The notes beneath the pieces are model-generated. The model did not search any database and had not been told where the DNA came from. It worked only from the letters and a program-made list of their open reading frames with translations. Shown here one piece after another: positions 1 through 11,423 of a stretch of DNA of 64,000 nucleotides; positions within the stretch are counted from its first letter, which is position 1; each line of letters opens with the position of its first letter. The translations under genes and the position numbers were made by a program. The stretch is from Symbiodinium natans (taxonomy: Eukaryota; Sar; Dinophyceae; Suessiales; Symbiodiniaceae), in assembly GCA_905221605.1 (NCBI GenBank), contig CAJNDS010001924.1:20001-84000 (forward strand), given 5' to 3'.

Positions 1-1124
1 AGACGCGAGCCCTACACCCTGCACAACACCCTCAGCCCCAATCCCTAAACCCTTAGAGAACCGGGGGGGGGGGGGGACCAGGACTCCGTTCCATAACCAC
101 TACGCCCTGAACCCACGCCATCACTTTTCTGGCGCCTCAGAGGTCAAGCACCGAAGCCCATCTCGCTCCACGACCGGGCCTTGAGGGGTTCGCGTGGTTC
201 AGGGTTGCGCTCGAAACCTCTAACCCCAAACCCTAAACCTCAAATCCTAAACCCCAAGCAATCAGCCCTAAGGCCGAAACCCGAAACCCGAAACCCAAAA
301 CCCTAAACCTAGACCCTAAACCCTAAACTACAACTCCGAGACTTGCTTCTCAGCCCTGAGCAACGCCTGGACCCGAATGGTCGCAAGGCCCCTTTACATC
401 ACCATGTAATTATAACCTACACCCTAAACCCTCAACAGCTAAGGAGTAATTCGAGACACTAGAGGTTCGGCGTTTTTGAGTTTCTTGGGGTTGAGGGCTC
501 TCGGACTTAGGGCTTAGAACGGTTTTAGGGTTTAGAGTTTGGGGTTTTTGTTGAGGCTCTAATGTAGGGGTCGGAATAATTACGAATAATTTTCCCTTAC
601 GGTCCCTTTTTGAATATTCTATAATAAGCCCCAAAACCCTGTTCTAATTATTAAGGTTTCTGCAGTAGCGTGAAAAGGACAGCAAGTGTCCCTTCACCTC
701 AAGGAAGATTCAGATCGAGTCATAGGTCTTAGGAGTTATTTTGCTTGGTGGTCTCTTTAAGCAGGGTTTCTTTGTTGTAGGGGTTCTTATTACGGTATCT
801 AGGGGCTCTATTGCGGAATAAGGGGAACAGATCAAGAGGCCACCGGCCATTAAGCCTTTGGGGGCCGGAAAGGTGCGGCCTAAACGCTGAAGCTTCAGCA
901 TGAAATCCCCTGCAGAAGGGTTTAACGCTTAGGGTTTTTAGTTTGGGCTTTGGGTGTTTTTAGCTGGGTTTTGCTGGGTTTTGGGGTTTTTTGGGGTTTT
1001 TTGGGGGCTAAGGGCTGTGGGCGCCAGGTGGATCAAAGGAATGCCTGAAGCGCTGAGGTCGGCTGGTCTGAGCCAAAGAGCTTTGACAGGACCGGGATTA
1101 GGTTGAGGGTTGAGGGCTGAGGGC

Positions 1125-1156
<32 letters not shown>

Positions 1157-1798
1157 GATTTGGGGTTGAGGGTTGAGGGTTGAGGATTTGGGGTTTGGGT
1201 TTTGAGGTTTCGGGTATCGATCATTGGGGGGTTTAGGGTTTAGGCCCCGATCCCCAAAGTCAATGCTAAACAGCCGCAAAAACCGCGAAACGACCTTAAA
1301 CCCTTTGGACCCTGAACCTTTCAACCAGCTCTTGGGGTATACCTCTCTGAGCCTTTTCAGACGGAGTTCCAGAGCCGAACTCGAAGCACTTTATCAAGGA
1401 TGCAGGGTTCCGGGTTTAGGAGGTTTTGGAACAAGTTAAGGAATTCCAGACTTCACGTTTCAGACCTTCGGCAGAAACTCACTCCCCCGGAAGTGGGTCC
1501 AAACCCTAAACCTTTCGGGGTCTAGGGGTCTCGGGCCATCCTAAGCTTCTTGAGCCCTAGAAGAACCCGGCCCTGAAGACAATCCCTAGACCTCTCACGC
1601 TAGCATTCTGGACCCGAGGCCCCAAAGACCATCACTAAGCACTTAGCACCTATAAACCCCGAAACCCCGAAACCCCTAAACCCTAAAACCCCTAAACCCT
1701 AAAACCCCTAACCCCTAAACCCTAGACCCTAAACCCTAAACCCTAAACCCTAAACCCTAAACCCTAAACCCTAAACCCCACATCCACTTGCCGGCTAG
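1..1798. repeat. Repeat-rich DNA with degenerate TTTAGGG/CCCTAAA and GGGTTGAG tracts
   Basis: Holds a short poly-G run near 62-76, dispersed CCCTAAA-like units, a homogeneous GGGTTGAG-type array at about 1100-1195 and a CCCTAAA array at about 1672-1780. The open frames here are translations of the repeats. No exon recognised. Confidence 0.7.
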
Positions 1799-1856
1799 GA
1801 ACCAGCGCGCCGACGCCGGAGCTGCGGCCGCCGCCTCGTGCCGGCGCCACTCTCAA
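1799..1856 (+). CDS. Candidate N-terminal exon (Ala-rich)
   Basis: GC-rich island between a CCCTAAA array (left) and TTTAGGG-type sequence (right). The acceptor is ctag|g and the donor is caa|gtgggg. In one frame it reads NQRADAGAAAAASCRRHSQ with G/C at most third positions, and the end phase 0 fits the next exon. A second frame is also open, so the protein is uncertain. Confidence 0.4.
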
Positions 1857-2528
1857 GTGGGGGTCGTGGTTTAGGGTTTATAGGGGATTTAGGGTTAGGG
1901 TTTAGGGGTTACAGGGTTTACACGGTTTAGGGTTTAAAGAGCTTTAGGTTTTGGGCTTATAATATATTTGTGTGGGTTAGGGTGCGGGGTTTTGGGTTTA
2001 TAGTTTGGCGTTTTGGGGTTCAGAGGTTTAGGGTCAGGTGTAGGGTTTGTGGGGTGATAGGGTCCACAACGTTTACAGGTCTTATAGGGCTTATGGGGGT
2101 GAATAGACACGCTCTTGGAATCGAATCCCAACAAAGCCTTCGAGGATTAGAGTTTCGAGTTCAAGCTTCAGGGCGCAGAGTTTAGGGTTTGGGGTTCAGG
2201 TTCTTTGGGTTTTGGGGTTTAGGGTTCATAGGGTTCTAGAGGCTCCGAATGCTTTTCAATGAGTCCCTTGGGATCGGGCCTCTGCGGCTCTCACCAAGGT
2301 CCTCCTCCCGCGGCCTTCGCGCCTCCCAAGAGGGCCCTGCAGTCTTTGGGCGCAGGCCTTTCGGTCCGTGTTTGGGTGCTGGGGTCTGCGTCTTCGGTTT
2401 AGGGTTTTGGGGTTTTAGGGTTTTAAGTTTGTTGGGGTTTTTGTAGGGCTTTAGGGTCTTAAGGTTTCTAGGGTGTTTTAGGGGTTTAAGGGCTTTTAGG
2501 GTTTTTAGGGTTTTAGGGTTTGGGGTGC

Positions 2529-2550
2529 TCTCTCTCTCTCTCTCTCGCAA

Positions 2551-2582
<32 letters not shown>

Positions 2583-2610
2583 TCTCTCTCTCGCTCTCCC
2601 TCTCTCCCTC
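2529..2610. repeat. CT/TC microsatellite
   Basis: Imperfect (CT)n tract interrupted by gcaa and gt. It accounts for the serine/leucine open frames on the plus strand. Confidence 0.95.
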
Positions 2611-3943
2611 TGTCTCCGTGTGTTGGTTTGGGGTTTGGCGTCTGGGGTTCAAACAGACCAAAGCTGGTCCGATCCCAAGCAGTGAAGCAACCGATGCTGT
2701 TAACTGCTGACGACGATGAGGTTCATCTTAAACCCTAAACCCGAAACCCTGAACCCTAAACCCTAAACGAGATAGCTCAGTAAGGAACAGTTTTCACTGA
2801 TGACTACTTTGGGGTACAGGCTAGCCCTAATCCTGGGCGAGCTAAACCTTGGGCCTCAGAGCCGATGCGCATCCTGAGCACACCGTTTTTTTGTTTTTTT
2901 TTTTTTTTTTTCTGGTTTCTTCTGGAGGATGCCATACAACTGCGAAAGAGTTTGATAAGAGCCCATGTTTTCTCTCAGAACGCCAGGAGCCCCAGACCGC
3001 CCTGGGGTAAGGGCATTTAGGGCCTGGGCTCAGGGTTCATAATTTAGAACCCTAAACCCTAAATCCTAAACCCTAAACCCTAAATCCTAAACCCTAAACC
3101 CTAAACCCTAAACCCTAAAAGGGTTCAGGGGTTTCTCAGAGGTCATTTAGGGTTTTCAGGCGGCTCGCGGTGTGGGGTTCAGGATTTAGGGTCTACAGTA
3201 GCAGGCCTTGTTGGGATCTGATACGTGGGGGCGTATAACCTCCCTTTTGTTCTCTTGCCTTCCTTCGGGGTTGGGATGTAATTTAAGCGTAAGTCAGAAG
3301 GAAGTCAGGCGTCTAAGGTGGGGATTTTGCCGAGGCATTGAGGGCGCAGGGTCTAGGGTTTGAGAGGTCTTTGGGCTTCAGGCCCGGTCATCTCAAATAA
3401 ACACCCGATACCCCTCAACCCCACGCAATCCCGAGCCCGTGAGGAGATGCATCTCCGATGACCCTAAGATGAAGCCTTCGTAAACCCCTTGGAACCCTAA
3501 ACCCTGATTACCCCGAGTTCCTTCATAAACCCCTTTGAACCCCCCCAAAACCCTAAAACCCCAAACCCTAAACCACAGACCTGAAACCCTAAATCCTAAA
3601 CCCGAAAGTCCAGGGACACCTCCTGAGACAGCCACCGAGGTCCCAGGGCCGAAAGCGGTTCAGGGTTTCGGGTTTGGGGCTTAGGGTTTGGGGTTTAGGG
3701 GCTTAGGGGTTTAGGGGCTTAGGGTTGAGGGGTGTCAGGATGTAGGGGCTCTGGGCCCAGAGTAGCCTCTTTCTTGCTGCTTTTGGCCTTCGAGCGGGGA
3801 GGGGTTGGAGGTTTCCTGAACCTGAAGCCCGAAAAGCTTCTGAAACCCTCTAAACCCTATAATCCCTGTAAGCCCCACAACCCGATGAACCTGTACAGTA
3901 GACGGTAGAGTGGATCGAGTTTCTGCAGTTTGTATATATGTGT

Positions 3944-3968
3944 GTACATATATATATATATATATGTA
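3944..3968. repeat. TA microsatellite
   Basis: Short (TA)n flanked by TGTA. It lies at the left edge of a roughly 3-kb repeat-poor block that holds the FNIP-repeat gene. Confidence 0.9.
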
Positions 3969-4569
3969 TAGAGTCGCGCATTCAGTACCGATTTGACCAG
4001 GTCCGTGCGCAATGCGCGAATAAAGAAAATCCTTCGACATTACGGCGAAGCTTTCTACGAAAGACTTGCTTTTGTTTTAGCAGTTTGTTTTGTTTGAACA
4101 GTTGTTGGTGTATGTGTTTTCTTTTTTTCTTGGGGGGGGGGGGAATAGGTGTTATGGAAATTCCCGAGCTCTTGAAGTCTGAGCCAGTTGATTCCGTAGC
4201 AGCTGCAACCATCAAGACACATGTACCTAACTCACTAACACCACTAACGTTTCATTCAATTTGGGAGATGGAATGCTGGGTCCCATGCCTATCCTGCCAA
4301 GGCTGACGGCACCACACTTGTCAGGGAATCCCAAGAAGCAAAACATCAGAGGAGATGAGTGGAGGAGCTCACGGGCATGAGGGGACCCTGAGAGGCACAT
4401 GCCTGGAGTGTAGAGGCTTTGCTGGAACCACAAGCCAGGTCCAAGTCGATGATGCCACATCAGTTGCAGATGCTTGGCGGCCCTGTTGTGCCCCCTTTTC
4501 CTCCTTGATCGTCCTGGGTTCCACTTGCAATGCAACCAACCCCAATTCCAAAAAGGGCACCCTTAAAGT

Positions 4570-6681
4570 ATGAAATATGGTCCCTGGCCTACCGAGGATG
4601 TATCCCGGACCATTGCCTCCAGAATCTCCGTGGCACCGGGAAGCTTGCTTGTGTTGCTTTCTGGCAGCACTGTGCTGGTCGGGTCAAGGCCTATATTGGA
4701 ACAAGTTGACAGCAAGGAGGTCGAATATTGTGTTCGGGAAGTCGGCGCCGGCCAAGCAGCCATGATCCTTTTGTGCATGCTGGATGATGATGGCATGCCG
4801 CATCTATGCGAAGAAGATTTACGTTTGACCCATGTCATGCTGACACTGACCTTCGGCTCTCAATTCAACCAGAGCTTGGACAACGTGACGCTGCCCAGCA
4901 GCTTGCAGACACTGACCTTCGGCTCTCAATTCAACCAGAGCTTGGACAACGTGACGCTGCCCAGCAGCTTGCAGACACTGACCTTCGGCGATAAATTTGA
5001 CCAGAGCCTGGACAATGTGACGCTGCCCAGCAGCTTGCAGACACTGACCTTCGGCTTTCAATTCAACCAGAGCTTGGACAATGTGACGCTGCCCAGCAGC
5101 TTGCAGACACTGACCTTCGGCTCTCAATTCAACCAGAGCTTGGACAATGTGACGCTGCCCAGCAGCCTGCAGACACTGACCTTCGGCTTTCAATTCAACC
5201 AGAGCTTGGACAATGTGACGCTGCCCAGCAGCTTGCAGACACTGACCTTCGGCTTTCAATTCAACCAGAGCTTGGACAATGTGACGCTGCCCAGCAGCTT
5301 GCAGACACTGACCTTCGGCTCTGGATTCAACCAGAGCTTGGACAATGTGACGCTGCCCGGCAGCCTGCAGACACTGACCTTCGGCTCTCAATTCAACCAG
5401 AGCTTGGACAATGTGACGCTGCCCAGCAGCTTGCAGACACTGACCTTCGGCTCTAGATTCAACCAGAGCTTGGACAATGTGACGCTGCCCAGCAGCCTGC
5501 AGACACTGACCTTCGGCGATCAATTCAACCAGAGCTTGGACAATGTGACGCTGCCCAGCAGCTTGCAGACACTGACCTTCGGCGTTTTTTTCAACCAGAG
5601 CTTGGACAATGTGACGCTGCCCGGCAGCCTGCAGACACTGACCTTCGGCGATAAATTTGACCAGAGCTTGGACAATGTGACGCTGCCCAGCAGCTTGCAG
5701 ACACTGACCTTCGGCTTTCAATTCAACCAGAGCTTGGACAATGTGACGCTGCCCAGCATCTTGCAGACACTGACCTTCGGCTTTCAATTCAACCAGAGCT
5801 TGGACAATGTGACGCTGCCCAGCAGCTTGCAGACACTGACCTTCCGCGTTCAATTCAACGGCTCTGTATTCAACCAGAGCTTGGACAATGTGACGCTGCC
5901 CAGCAGCTTGCAGACACTGACCTTCGGCTCTGGATTCAACCAGAGCTTGGACAATGTGACGCTGCCCGGCAGCTTGCAGACACTGACCTTCGGCGATGGA
6001 TGTAACCAGAGCTTGGACAATGTGACGCTGCCCAGCAGCTTGCAGACACTGACCTTCGGCTTTCAATTCAACCAGAGCTTGGACAATGTGACGCTGCCCG
6101 GCAGCCTGCAGACGCTGACCTTCGGCTTTCAATTCAACCAGGGCTTGGACAATGTGACGCTGCCCAGCAGCTTGCAGACACTGACCTTCGGCGTTTTTTT
6201 CAACCAGAGCTTGGACAATGTGACGCTGCCCAGCAGCTTGCAGACACTGACCTTCGGCTCTAGATTCAACCAGAGCTTGGACAATGTGACTCTGCCCGGC
6301 AGGTTGCAGACACTGACCTTCGGCCCTGACTTCCACCAGAGCTTGGACAATGTGACGCTGCCCAGCAGCTTGCAGACACTGACCTTTGGCTATAACTTCA
6401 ACCAGAGCTTGGACAATGTGACGCTGCCCAGCAGCTTGCAGACACTGACCTTCGGCTCTGGATTCAACCAGAGCTTGGACAATGTGACGCTGCCCAGCAG
6501 CTTGCAGACACTGACCTTCGGCTCTGGATTCAACCAGAGCTTGGACAATGTGACGCTGCCCAGCAGCTTGCAGGCACTGACCTTCGGCTCTGGATTCAAC
6601 CAGAGCTTGGACAATGTGACGCTGCCAAGCAGTTTGCTGATGTTCGCATGCAGATCTCTGAGTGCGGGTGTCCTACAGTAA
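4570..6681 (+). CDS. FNIP-repeat protein, 703 aa, 27 tandem 22-residue repeats
   Basis: The ATG at 4570 is the first in frame, with an in-frame TAA at 4564-4566 just upstream; an upstream exon cannot be excluded. Residues 1-92 form a non-repeat N-terminal part with a hydrophobic stretch (SLLVLLSGSTVLV). Residues about 93-690 are 27 copies of a 22-residue unit with core FNQSLDNVTLPSSLQTLTFG, the FNIP/IP22-type leucine-rich solenoid known from Dictyostelium and abundant in dinoflagellates. A short tail ends in TAA. Unit 16 has a 5-residue insertion. DNA units are 66 bp and almost identical even at silent sites; the two residues after LTFG vary. The gene has no introns and lies on the same strand inside a long intron of the channel-gene region. 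The family usually acts as a protein-interaction solenoid; ligand and location are unknown. Confidence 0.85.
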   Translation: MKYGPWPTEDVSRTIASRISVAPGSLLVLLSGSTVLVGSRPILEQVDSKEVEYCVREVGAGQAAMILLCMLDDDGMPHLCEEDLRLTHVMLTLTFGSQFNQSLDNVTLPSSLQTLTFGSQFNQSLDNVTLPSSLQTLTFGDKFDQSLDNVTLPSSLQTLTFGFQFNQSLDNVTLPSSLQTLTFGSQFNQSLDNVTLPSSLQTLTFGFQFNQSLDNVTLPSSLQTLTFGFQFNQSLDNVTLPSSLQTLTFGSGFNQSLDNVTLPGSLQTLTFGSQFNQSLDNVTLPSSLQTLTFGSRFNQSLDNVTLPSSLQTLTFGDQFNQSLDNVTLPSSLQTLTFGVFFNQSLDNVTLPGSLQTLTFGDKFDQSLDNVTLPSSLQTLTFGFQFNQSLDNVTLPSILQTLTFGFQFNQSLDNVTLPSSLQTLTFRVQFNGSVFNQSLDNVTLPSSLQTLTFGSGFNQSLDNVTLPGSLQTLTFGDGCNQSLDNVTLPSSLQTLTFGFQFNQSLDNVTLPGSLQTLTFGFQFNQGLDNVTLPSSLQTLTFGVFFNQSLDNVTLPSSLQTLTFGSRFNQSLDNVTLPGRLQTLTFGPDFHQSLDNVTLPSSLQTLTFGYNFNQSLDNVTLPSSLQTLTFGSGFNQSLDNVTLPSSLQTLTFGSGFNQSLDNVTLPSSLQALTFGSGFNQSLDNVTLPSSLLMFACRSLSAGVLQ
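4846..6640. repeat. 66-bp coding minisatellite (27 units)
   Basis: This array encodes the FNIP repeats. Units differ mainly in the 6 bases that encode the two residues after LTFG, plus a few ttg/ctg, aac/aat and agc/ggc switches. One unit (about 5840-5880) carries 15 extra bases, apparently a partial duplication. Confidence 0.95.
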
Positions 6682-6967
6682 GACGCTGCTGTTCCGGATT
6701 TTTGACTGTTAGAGTTGACGGCTTCAGCGTTCCCTGAACCATGGGTTCAACCCGATACGCCTGAATATGCCGTAGTTGTTGAAGGTTTGGCGCTCTTTGG
6801 GTTGAGGATGCCAGAAAATGCCCTGGCGCAGGGTTTTTGCCCAGACGTGTTTTTTTCCCTGCACCTTGTGCAACCACAAGTGTTGCATTCACACTTCGCG
6901 ACGTTCTGAAAGTGTCAAGCAGATCAACTATCAAGGTGTTGAAGTTTGGCGCTCTGGGGATTCAGGA

Positions 6968-7065
6968 TGGGGGGGGGGGGGGGGTTGATGGAAACCCTAA
7001 ACCCTAAACCCTAAACCCTAAACCCTAAACCCTAAACCCTAAACCCTAAACCCTAAACCCTAGAC
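6968..7065. repeat. Poly-G run followed by CCCTAAA array
   Basis: A run of about 17 G is followed by roughly ten perfect CCCTAAA units. It marks the right edge of the repeat-poor block that contains the FNIP-repeat gene. Confidence 0.95.
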
Positions 7066-7561
7066 CATGTCCAGGCTGTGGGGGTTCTTGTGGGTTTTGG
7101 GTTGTTAGGGGTGTAGGGTTTAGGGTTCAGGGGTTAGGGGATGATAGTCACAGGGGTACCCCTAAACCATATCAAAAGTGGGGCCATTCGATTTCTTCCG
7201 AAGTACTAAAGCCAAAATCAGCTTTGGAGAAGGGCTGGAAGATCACAACATGAGCCCCATAAACCGGTGCAATAAGCCATTGAACCCCCCACAATTCAAG
7301 CCGATGCTGTCAAATCCTCGGGCTCAGAGGGTGTCTAAGTTGGAAGCCAGGGGTTCCAGCCCCACCCTGTGCCCAAATGCAGCCATACCGTCCAACAGCC
7401 CTCGAACCCAAACCGCAGTTGTACCAAGACCCCAACTCCCCCGCCCAACCCTGAAGCCAAAAAGACCTAAACCTTAAACCCTAAACCCTAAAGCCTAAAC
7501 CCTAAAACCTAAACCCTAAACCTAAACCCTAAACCCTTCATAGACCCTGAGCCCACTGCAG

Positions 7562-7651
7562 CTCCACAGCTTGCGCGAGGCTGCCGCCAGCGCGGCGCCC
7601 ACCGCGTCCCCAGGCGTCACGGCCGTCGGCGACAGCACGGGGTCCCGGCCG
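7562..7651 (+). CDS. Candidate N-terminal exon
   Basis: Acceptor ccactgcag|c and donor ccg|gtttag, so the donor itself is a TTTAGGG unit. It reads LHSLREAAASAAPTASPG and ends TGSRP, phase 0 to 0, with strong G/C third positions. CCCTAAA units lie directly upstream. No domain recognised. Confidence 0.5.
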
Positions 7652-8055
7652 GTTTAGGGTTTTGGGTACCCTAAGCCCTAAACCCTAAACCCTAAACCCT
7701 AAACCCTAAACCCTAAACCCTAAACCCTAAACCCTAAGCCCTAAACCCTAAGCCCTAAGCCCTAGTTTTGAGAGCTGACCTGATCGGACTCAAAGCCTAG
7801 GGCTTGCGGATTTCGCAGACGTGGGCTTCCTCAAGGCTTCGGGCTTCGGAGATTAGGGTTTAGGGCTTCTATCCCAAACCCTAAGCCCTAAACCCTAAAC
7901 CCTAAACCCTTGAACCCTAGAAACCCCAAACCCAACCCCCTGGCCCTGTAAGCCCATATGGGTGAGTGCATGTTGGGTTTAGGATTCAGATCATGACGGG
8001 GTTCACGCCTTTCGGGGCTCTGCACGCCTGAAACCTGAACACCCCGAACACCCGC

Positions 8056-8240
8056 AAGAGCCTAAACCCTAAACCCTAAACCCTAAACCCCAACACCCTA
8101 ACACCCTAACACCCTAACACCCTAACACCCTAACACCCTAACACCCTAACACCCTAACACCCTAACACCCTAACACCCTAACACCCTAACACCCTAACAC
8201 CCCAGCACCCTAACACCCTAACACCCTAACACCCTAAACT
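8056..8240. repeat. CCCTAAA then CCCTAACA array
   Basis: A short CCCTAAA tract changes abruptly into about 18 homogeneous copies of an 8-base variant, CCCTAACA. This suggests local amplification of a mutated unit. Confidence 0.95.
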
Positions 8241-8766
8241 CCCAAAACCTATTCGGGGTTTCAGGGTTTCAGGGTTTAGGGTTTTAGAAACAGGTGCCAA
8301 GGTGAGCTGAAACCCTCCCAACCTTGAACCCTGCCTAATTCCCTCCACCCCTAAGCCTGAACCCCTAAGCCTGAACCCTAAACCCTGTAAAGTTCACTTT
8401 GCCACCGCCAGGCCATCAGTTGCTCCAGGTCTACCGCAACATCTTTGAGGAAAGAGGGCGACCAGAGTTCGAGGGTCGTTTCTGAAGCTGTATAAGTAAG
8501 GTCGTTTTTTGGGAGGCCTGTATGTATTCATGCGCAGGCAATCTTCGTTCAATCGGCATACAATCGAGGTATGGCCAGCAACGTGGAGTCCATGGGTGTG
8601 GTTCGAGATTCACTCACTTTCAATTTGCTTCCTTCAGTGGGCCTCGGAACCTTCTTTAGGGTTTAGTAGGGTTTAGTAGGGTTTAGCAGGGCTTAGTAGG
8701 GTTTAGTTGAGTTTATAGGGTAGGGTTGAGTAGGGTTTAGCAGGGCTTAGGGGGCTTAGGGTCGAG

Positions 8767-8811
8767 GAAGTCATTCTGCGGGACGGCGAGTACGGTGCCA
8801 CACTGCGGAAG
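8767..8811 (+). CDS. Candidate N-terminal exon EVILRDGEYGATLRK
   Basis: Acceptor gtcgag|g and GC donor aag|gcgcgc, phase 0 to 0, consistent with both neighbours in the model. A TTTAG-rich tract lies to the left and a long CCCTAAA array (8833-8939) to the right. Confidence 0.5.
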
Positions 8812-8832
8812 GCGCGCCAACGACCCCAACAT

Positions 8833-8939
8833 CTAAACCCTAAACCCTAAACCCTAAACCCTAAACCCTAAACCCTAAACCCTAAACCCTAAACCCTAAA
8901 CCCTAAACCCTAAACCCTAAACCCTAAACCCTAAATCCC
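8833..8939. repeat. CCCTAAA array
   Basis: About 15 perfect tandem units of the telomeric heptamer in CCCTAAA orientation. Confidence 0.97.
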
Positions 8940-11353
8940 ACCCCAGGCCCTGATCCCTGAACCGCCACTCCTACACACCAAAGGCCCTAGACTTCATGAA
9001 GGCATCTACACCCGACACCCTCGGAAGTTACAGTAAGCTGCCAAAAGTTGGAACATGGCTATCCTCAGACCCCAAGAGGGTTACTAAGGGAATCCGCACG
9101 AATCGTCCTTAAGCCATGCTCCAACTTCCTGGAGTTTACTGTAAAGTACTTCGGAGCTTAGTTGCGAGGTCCAACTATAGCCAGGAGTTGCCGAAGGAGC
9201 CCCAAAAAGTCAAAGTAATCCTTACAAGGTATAAGTACAAGTCGAATGATTTTCTAAGGGTTCCTCAAGCTACTAGCTGAGGTTTGGCGAAAGACCCCCC
9301 GGAGCCATAGAAGGCCACCGAAGTCCGAACTTGCTAAGCCACGAAGCCAAGGAAACCCACAAAAAGCCCCCACGAAACCACCCAGCCCTAAACCCTGAAC
9401 CCAAATTTAAGGGTTTGGGAGTAGCCCTAAGGGGTTTGGGTCCAGGTGAAAGGCGTCTACGAGTCCTACTTCCTGGAGGCCGGCAGGGCACCACACAGGG
9501 CTGAGGGTTTGGGGTTTAGGGTTTAGGGTTTAGGGTTTAGGGTTTAGGGTTTAGGGTTTAGGCTCGGGCTTGAGGGTTTACGGTGTAGGGTCGATGGGAT
9601 CCGGTTTCATAGAGTTTAGGCGAAAGGGTTTTACAGGTCGGTCAGATAGACTGGGGCGGGGCAAGATTCAAGAAGCGCGATCGCAGCAAGCCAAGCGCGA
9701 AACTTAAGAAAATCCAAGCGACACGTCCTGCGACATTTTCTTTTGGAACATTCGGCAGGACATGTAGCTAACTTGTTTCCGATTCAGCCAGTTCAACGGA
9801 CACATGCGCGAAAGCTAAGAATCCTGTGTCAGGCATCTTTAACATAAAACTAGCTTCACATTGCCCTACACCCTGTAAGCTTTGAAAAGATCTAAAGAGT
9901 TTCAATTGCAGAATGCTGCGAACCTTTCTAGGGTCCCAACAGTGCTTTGTGAATTTCAGGTTGCACACATTCCTATTCACTTCAACATGGACTCCTGATT
10001 GACATGTCCCGGCAGGCAATTCGCCCCAAAAAGCTATGATGCCTCAATCTCAAGCCTTGCTCAAAGCCCTTAGCCGACAGGGCTTGAGCTGTCGAAAACC
10101 CAATTTCTAAACCTAAAGCCTAAACCCTACTGTAAACCCTAAACCCTAAACCCTAAACCCTAAACCCTAAACCCTAAACCCTAAACCCTAAACCCTAAAC
10201 CCTAAACCCTAAACCCTAAACCCTAAACCCTAAACCCTAAACCCTAAACCCTAAACCCTAGACACCTTGGTTCCAGGTTCAGCGAGAGAATGCTCGACTG
10301 CGGGACCGGGATTTGGTGGAGATCCCAGGGCTCTTGAACCCTCAACCCCCCCTGCCTTAAATCGAACCCTCAGCCCCATAAACCCTATAAACCCTATAAA
10401 CCCTATAAACCCTATAAACCCGATCACCCGCAAAAAAACCCTATAAACCCTATACAGCCTATAAACTCTATAAACTCTATAAGCCCCATAAACCCTACAA
10501 GCCCTATAAGCCCTAAACCAACAAAACCCATGTTCTTACGAAAAGGAACCTGTTTAGAGTCATCCCCGACCTTTTTAGCTGATCAAGGCTCGAGTCCTTT
10601 CATAATTGGCATCCGGGGGCGGGGGGGGGGGGGGGGGTTTGGGATTTTGGGTTTAGGGTTTAGGATTTTGGGTTTAGGGTTGAGGGTTTAGGGCTAAGAT
10701 TCAAGCAGCAATTTGCTCAGAACCCGCCCCAACGACCCCACACAGGAGAATGAATGCCCTGAGCTCAACCTCTTAGAAGCCCCTGTAGCAGGCCACACGG
10801 GCTCAGAGAAATTGGCAGGTGGTGAGATTGCTTGGGTGTGTATATTCCTTCAGGCTGACACTACCCCCCCGTTGTATCCGAACCCGTTTAAGAAAGGGAG
10901 TATCCCTAAACCCTAAACCCAAAACCCTAAACCCCTAAAAGGTTAGGGCAGAAGCTTCTAGGTAGGGTTGAGATTCTCAGGCTTCTGTCCAGCCTTGCTC
11001 AGGGGGTTTAAAGGGTTCAGGGTCGAACGCAGCAAGCCATACATGCTTGAATTCCAAGATTATCAGACCGTTGGCTCGAAGGCGTAGGCGCTTGGGATAC
11101 TTCTTTTGTTCCTTGACTTGGGTTTTGGAGTTTTTTGTTGGGGTTTTTTCTTGCAGGGGCTACATTCCAATCGAGAAGAGCATCCGAAGCCCCTTCCCCC
11201 CCCCCCACACCTCCCTTCCTTGTCCGTCTGACCTCAACCCCCAATCCTAAGTCCTAAGTCCTGACCCAAACCGTCAACCCTAAACCCTAAGCTCTATAAA
11301 CCCCTAAACCCTAAACCCTAAACCCTCTATAAACCATGTAAACTCTAAGCCAG
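8940..11353. repeat. Intron: telomere-like arrays and filler
   Basis: Contains TTTAGGG units at about 9508-9565, a long CCCTAAA array at 10120-10260, CCCTATAAA-type units at 10375-10520, a poly-G run at 10620-10637 and unassigned filler. A basic stretch near 9670-9750 could be coding but has no clear splice borders. Confidence 0.7.
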
Positions 11354-11423
11354 GACTTCGTGGCCACCTTGCAGCGTGCCCTTCAGGGCAGAGGCGAAAC
11401 AGCTTTTGATTACGGGCTTTTGG
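11354..11423 (+). CDS. Candidate N-terminal exon
   Basis: Acceptor agccag|g, then DFVATLQRALQGRGETAFDY and GLL, ending at a GC donor (phase 1). The next exon starts with two bases, so the phase fits. It reads as a short amphipathic helix; no family recognised. Confidence 0.5.

Noticed and set aside
4819-6336. 505-codon minus-strand open frame
   Set aside because: It is the antisense of the 66-bp FNIP array; any tandem unit of length divisible by three stays open in several frames.
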